NCBI RefSeq assembly: GCF_002091635.1
Contig: NZ_BDAC01000003.1
Coordinates: 62,001 to 126,000, forward strand
Length of the DNA stretch: 64,000 nt
Origin: Pseudomonas indica NBRC 103045
GTDB taxonomy: Bacteria > Pseudomonadota > Gammaproteobacteria > Pseudomonadales > Pseudomonadaceae
Direction of reading: 5' to 3'
Shown: one piece after another, positions 60,847 through 64,000 of the stretch
Layout of the letters: every line of letters begins with the position of its first letter
How positions within the stretch are numbered: position 1 is the stretch's first letter
Made by a program: the position numbers and the translations under genes
Notes under the pieces: generated by a model
Seen by the model: the letters and a program-made list of their open reading frames with translations, nothing else
Databases searched by the model: none
Told to the model about the DNA's origin: nothing

Positions 60847-61267
60847 GGAGATCAGCAGCCTCGACAATGAGGGCGTGCGGAACGGTCCGCGACGCCGGAA
60901 ATAGTGCGACAAAGGGTCACGAGCGGCCCTTCGTCGGAATTGGTTACATCTGCAACCGCTAGGTATTCGCGATGGCAAAAGGCGCCCACGAAACCCTGCA
61001 GCCCTTCTAGCATGGGGCCTCGCCCTTTCAGGCCCTGATCGAGGGCCCGGGCTTATGGCCCCAACCCCAAAAGCGTTACGTCCTTATGACAAAACGATCA
61101 TTCACAGGTCTAAGGGCTTTCGTTAGAAATCAGCTTAACCGACGCCGCAACGGTGTCGTCAGGAGACCCGCCACGCCGGCAGCGGGCTCCGTTGGCAGAG
61201 CCATTCTCTGCCGGGCCTCGGCATGAGGCCAACGGGACATAACAGTCAACAGTGAGGGCAATACCCT
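60847..61267. other. Divergent region between rlmL and rmf
   Basis: The 421-base gap has no coding frame that I support. It should hold the rmf promoter, probably under stringent or stationary control, and that of rlmL. Several GGGCC-rich partial dyads occur near 61010-61060 but no clear promoter or terminator is evident. Confidence 0.4.
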
Positions 61268-61483
61268 ATGAGAAGACTTAAGCGTGATCCGTTGGAACGA
61301 GCATTTCTGCGCGGCTATCAGCACGGCATCCATGGTAAATCCCGGGATCTTTGTCCTTTCACCCATCCGTCCACCCGCCAAGCCTGGATAAACGGCTGGC
61401 GCGAAGGTCGAGGCGACCAGTGGGACGGCCTGACCGGCACGGCCGGCATTCATCGACTCAACGAACTCCACGCCGTAGGCTGA
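61268..61483 (+). CDS. rmf: Ribosome modulation factor
   Basis: The 71-residue basic protein begins MRRLKRDPLERAFLRGYQHG and carries the RMF pattern with CPFTHPSTRQAWINGWREGR. It binds 70S ribosomes in stationary phase and drives dimerisation to inactive 100S particles. A GAGGGCAATACCCT leader precedes the ATG. Its transcript ends at a strong terminator about 60 bases downstream. In P. aeruginosa it also lies between rlmL and pyrD. Confidence 0.96.
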   Translation: MRRLKRDPLERAFLRGYQHGIHGKSRDLCPFTHPSTRQAWINGWREGRGDQWDGLTGTAGIHRLNELHAVG

Positions 61484-61543
61484 TATAGGATCACTCGATT
61501 TCATCAAGCGCGCCCCATCCGGGCGGCGGGCGCAAGCCCAGAA

Positions 61544-61568
61544 GGGCTCCTCCGAGGAGCCCTTTTTT
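61544..61568 (+). terminator. Rho-independent terminator of rmf
   Basis: GGGCTCCT-CCG-AGGAGCCC is an 8-bp perfect stem followed by six T residues, just before the convergent pyrD stop. Confidence 0.92.
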
Positions 61569-61586
61569 ATGCCTCCGACTCCAGCC

Positions 61587-62612
61587 TCACACCTTCGGCA
61601 GCGCCGCAATCGCGTCCACCGCCTCGCGAATCAGCGCCGGCCCCTTGTAGATGAAACCGGAATAAATCTGTACCAGGCTCGCACCGGCGGCGATCTTCTC
61701 CGCCGCATGCCGGCCCTCGGTGATGCCGCCCACGGCGATGATCGGCAAACGCCCACCCAGGGCATCGGCCAGCACCCGGACCGTGTGCGTGCTCTTGTCG
61801 CGCACCGGTGCGCCGGACAAGCCGCCCGCCTCGTCGGCATGCAGCATGCCCTGGACGCCTTCGCGGCCCAGGGTGGTGTTGGTGGCGATCACCGCGTCCA
61901 TGCCGGCATCACGCAGCGCCTCAGCGACCTGGACGGTTTCCTCGTCGCTCATGTCCGGTGCGATCTTGATCGCCAGCGGCACGCGCCGGCCATGTACCTG
62001 GGCCAGGTCTTCCTGGCGCTGGCGCAGGGCTTCGAGCAGTTGCTTCAGCGACTCGCCGAACTGCAGGCTGCGCAGGCCGGGGGTGTTCGGCGAGCTGACG
62101 TTCACCGTCACGTAGCTGGCATGCGGGTAGACCTTGTCCAGACACAGCAGGTAGTCATCCACCGCGCGCTCGACCGGTGTGTCGAAATTCTTGCCGATGT
62201 TGATGCCGAGCACACCCTTGTATTTCGCCGCCTTGACCCGCGCCAGCAGGTGATCGACACCCTGGTTGTTGAAGCCCATGCGATTGATGATCGCCTCGGC
62301 CTCCGGCAGGCGGAACAGGCGCGGCTTCGGGTTGCCCGGCTGCGGACGCGGCGTGACGGTGCCGATCTCGATGAAACCGAAACCCAGCTGGGCGAAACCG
62401 TCGATGGCATCGCCGTTCTTGTCCAACCCCGCCGCCAACCCGACCGGATTGGGGAAATCCAGGCCCATCACCCGCACCGGCAGGCTCGGCACCGGCTTGC
62501 TCAGCAGGCGATTGAGCCCCAGGCGTCCGCCGGCCCCGATCAGGTCGATGGACAGTTCATGGGAGGTTTCCGGGGACAGTTTGAACAGGAGATCGCGGGC
62601 CAGGCTGTACAT
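61587..62612 (-). CDS. pyrD: Dihydroorotate dehydrogenase (quinone), class 2
   Basis: The 341-residue membrane-associated flavoprotein oxidises dihydroorotate to orotate in pyrimidine synthesis. The N-terminal helix pair ([20 protein letters not shown]) is the class 2 quinone-binding extension. FMN-site motifs are seen in [27 protein letters not shown] (with the catalytic Ser), IATNTT and IIAVGGI. Length is standard. The start is 62612, as upstream sequence is unrelated. Confidence 0.97.
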   Translation of the reverse strand: MYSLARDLLFKLSPETSHELSIDLIGAGGRLGLNRLLSKPVPSLPVRVMGLDFPNPVGLAAGLDKNGDAIDGFAQLGFGFIEIGTVTPRPQPGNPKPRLFRLPEAEAIINRMGFNNQGVDHLLARVKAAKYKGVLGINIGKNFDTPVERAVDDYLLCLDKVYPHASYVTVNVSSPNTPGLRSLQFGESLKQLLEALRQRQEDLAQVHGRRVPLAIKIAPDMSDEETVQVAEALRDAGMDAVIATNTTLGREGVQGMLHADEAGGLSGAPVRDKSTHTVRVLADALGGRLPIIAVGGITEGRHAAEKIAAGASLVQIYSGFIYKGPALIREAVDAIAALPKV

Positions 62613-62664
62613 GGGCGAGCATCGTTGGACGAATGGGCCGGGGATTATAGCCGCCCCCTCCCGC

Positions 62665-62886
62665 TCAGGCGAGGCGCCGCAGGGCCAGAAGCTCGCCGTC
62701 GGCGTTGAATTCCAGGGCAAAGGAACCGTAGACGCCTTCGTGAGTCAGAAAGGGGCGCAGGTGATGGGCCGGCAGGCTGACCCGCCGACCATCGCGACTG
62801 CGCAGCAGCACCCGATTGGCATGGCCCTGGTAGACAGCGCGCAGCCGCTCGGCGGACAAGGCGATATCCAGCAACAGGCTGGGCAT
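62665..62886 (-). CDS. DUF2835 family protein
   Basis: The 73-residue soluble protein has the DUF2835 pattern ([45 protein letters not shown]), a small beta-rich fold. Function unknown. It lies 52 bases upstream of pyrD in the same direction and may be co-transcribed. ATG 62886 is taken, with GAGGGGA at about ten bases. Confidence 0.85.
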   Translation of the reverse strand: MPSLLLDIALSAERLRAVYQGHANRVLLRSRDGRRVSLPAHHLRPFLTHEGVYGSFALEFNADGELLALRRLA

Positions 62887-63031
62887 GGATGGAGGTTCCC
62901 CTCGCAATGATTGCGTTCAGTTTGCCACAACCCCAGGCGTTGTCAGGTTACTATTCGCTTCGCGAAGCCCGTGCGTCCCGCGTAACCCTCTGCCACACTG
63001 GCATACATGCCCCTGGAGTTTCCCTCTGGCC

Positions 63032-63907
63032 ATGAGTCTGCCCGAGCCGATGCCATCCCTGTCCTCTCGCCTTGCCGCACTGACCCAGCGTCTGGGGCTG
63101 ACCGGCCGTGCGGCACGTCATATCCTGGAACGCGCGCATGCCTTGCGCCTGCCGTTCCAGGCCCTGCCGGCCGTCAGCGACAGCATCTGGTGGCAAGCCG
63201 GGCCGCCCCTGCAATGGCTGGTTGACTTACCGCGCGGCGCCCTCTCCGGCCCGGTTCAGGAAGACAAGGCTCAGGCCCATGCCGTGCTGGTCCGGGTGGT
63301 CGAACAGAGCCAAAGCCACCTGGACGCCATCGACCTGCGCCGGATCGACGGCCTCGGCGGCGGCACAGCGGATTCGCCACCCTGCCGCACCCTCGAAGAC
63401 TACGCTGCGACCCAGGCATGTCGCTGCGTGCGCATCATCAGCTACAAGGATTTCCTGCGCGCCCTCGGCCAGCCGCTGCCCGGTTTCTCGAGCGGCGAAC
63501 CGATTGCGCTGCGCCAGGCCACCTGGCGGGGGGAACGGTTGTTCTGGGCGGGCGAGCACCATGGCGAAGCCTTCGCCTGCGCCATCGCTTATGCCCGCCG
63601 CCGCGGACTGGAGATCAGCCTGCCAGCGGAGCTGACCCGCTATCGCCTCAGCGAAGAAGGATTGGACGCCCTGCGCCTGAACTATCACGCGCTGGCCATG
63701 CCGGTTCAGTCCTGGAACGATCCGGGCTTCATGGGACTGCTGCTGGATAACGGCCTGCCCTATGCCCGCCTGTCCCTGCTGCGCACCCCAGGAGCCCCCG
63801 AAGTGTTGCTGCTGCCCCGGCAGAACCCCGAGGCCAACGCACTGGGCGAAGGACTGCACCTGGCCGGGGCTGCCGATGTGATTGCTTATCTGAAAACGTT
63901 GCTCTGA
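63032..63907 (+). CDS. Conserved protein of unknown function
   Basis: The 291-residue protein has no signal peptide or membrane span and no motif I know. It contains a segment GRAARHILERAHALRLPFQALP, a tryptophan-bearing core (SDSIWWQAGPPLQWLVDLP) and a cysteine pair TQACRC near residue 130. Start choice between 63032 and a Met six codons later (63050) is uncertain; no good Shine-Dalgarno sequence is near either. It reads rightward, divergent from the DUF2835 gene. By position it resembles P. aeruginosa PA3052. Confidence 0.65.
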   Translation: MSLPEPMPSLSSRLAALTQRLGLTGRAARHILERAHALRLPFQALPAVSDSIWWQAGPPLQWLVDLPRGALSGPVQEDKAQAHAVLVRVVEQSQSHLDAIDLRRIDGLGGGTADSPPCRTLEDYAATQACRCVRIISYKDFLRALGQPLPGFSSGEPIALRQATWRGERLFWAGEHHGEAFACAIAYARRRGLEISLPAELTRYRLSEEGLDALRLNYHALAMPVQSWNDPGFMGLLLDNGLPYARLSLLRTPGAPEVLLLPRQNPEANALGEGLHLAGAADVIAYLKTLL

Positions 63908-64000
63908 TCGGCCGGCTGCCCACAAGAGAGGCGGATTCCGTCCGGCAGGCCGGAGTCCACCTCGCTCGTCACGTCGGCTCGCTGTCCTTTGCCTTGGCTT

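Overview
The window is GC-rich, densely coded and almost entirely chromosomal housekeeping DNA of a Pseudomonas. From memory, the gene order topA, DUF1653, fadA, fadB ... uup, slt ... moeA, moaB, mobA ... tRNA-Pro ... OprD-family porin (opdQ-like) ... elaB ... dgt ... yggL, dacB, rlmKL, rmf, pyrD follows the P. aeruginosa PA3011-PA3052 stretch, so a species of the wider P. aeruginosa lineage is likely; the species cannot be fixed from this window. No rRNA, transposase, prophage or CRISPR array is visible. Small palindromic repeats of the Pseudomonas REP type fill several intergenic gaps.

Layout. 1-12 kb: start of topA, the fadBA beta-oxidation operon, a periplasmic protein of unknown role, universal stress protein, Uup-type ABC-F ATPase, lytic transglycosylase Slt and a MOSC protein. 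12.1-22.4 kb: a complete chemotaxis-type cluster: cheV (leftward, with a good sigma-28 promoter candidate), then rightward a sensor-less membrane-hairpin MCP, cheY, a STAS protein, cheA, a classical MCP, cheW, cheR, cheB, and after a gap a NarL-type response regulator preceded by a 21-codon coupled leader ORF. 22.4-29.5 kb: a YegS-like lipid kinase, then an FGGY kinase, a GlpD-like FAD dehydrogenase and an alkyl-DHAP-synthase-like FAD oxidase, with a divergent AraC regulator. 29.6-32.4 kb: moeA-moaB and divergent mobA (molybdenum cofactor) and a small lipoprotein.

32.4-42.9 kb: a DUF3077 gene with a structured leader, tRNA-Pro(CGG), a HAD phosphatase, a glutaredoxin-like protein, a DUF5610 protein, a CPA2 antiporter convergent with a TetR gene, a glutathione S-transferase whose promoter spacer carries an ACAGAC-AG-GTCTGT operator, a MITE-like inverted-repeat element directly at the GST stop codon, a PNPOx-like protein, a metallo-beta-lactamase-fold hydrolase and an OprD-family porin. 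42.9-49 kb: ammonium transporter, the elaB-yqjE-yqjK-like envelope stress trio, an EAL phosphodiesterase, a YkvA-like protein and dgt. 49-64 kb: FUSC-family membrane protein, a 999-residue dCache/GAF/HD-GYP protein, yggL, dacB, a CHASE/PAS/GGDEF cyclase, rlmKL, rmf, pyrD, a DUF2835 protein and an unrecognised protein.

The most unusual items are the chemotaxis cluster (a CheA with an extra cysteine-containing and MshEN-like middle region, an MCP with no ligand-binding domain, a STAS partner, no cheD or cheZ), the 21-codon leader ORF, the kinase/FAD-enzyme locus of unknown substrate, the MITE-like element and the structured DUF3077 leader. I see no clear new defence or mobile system.
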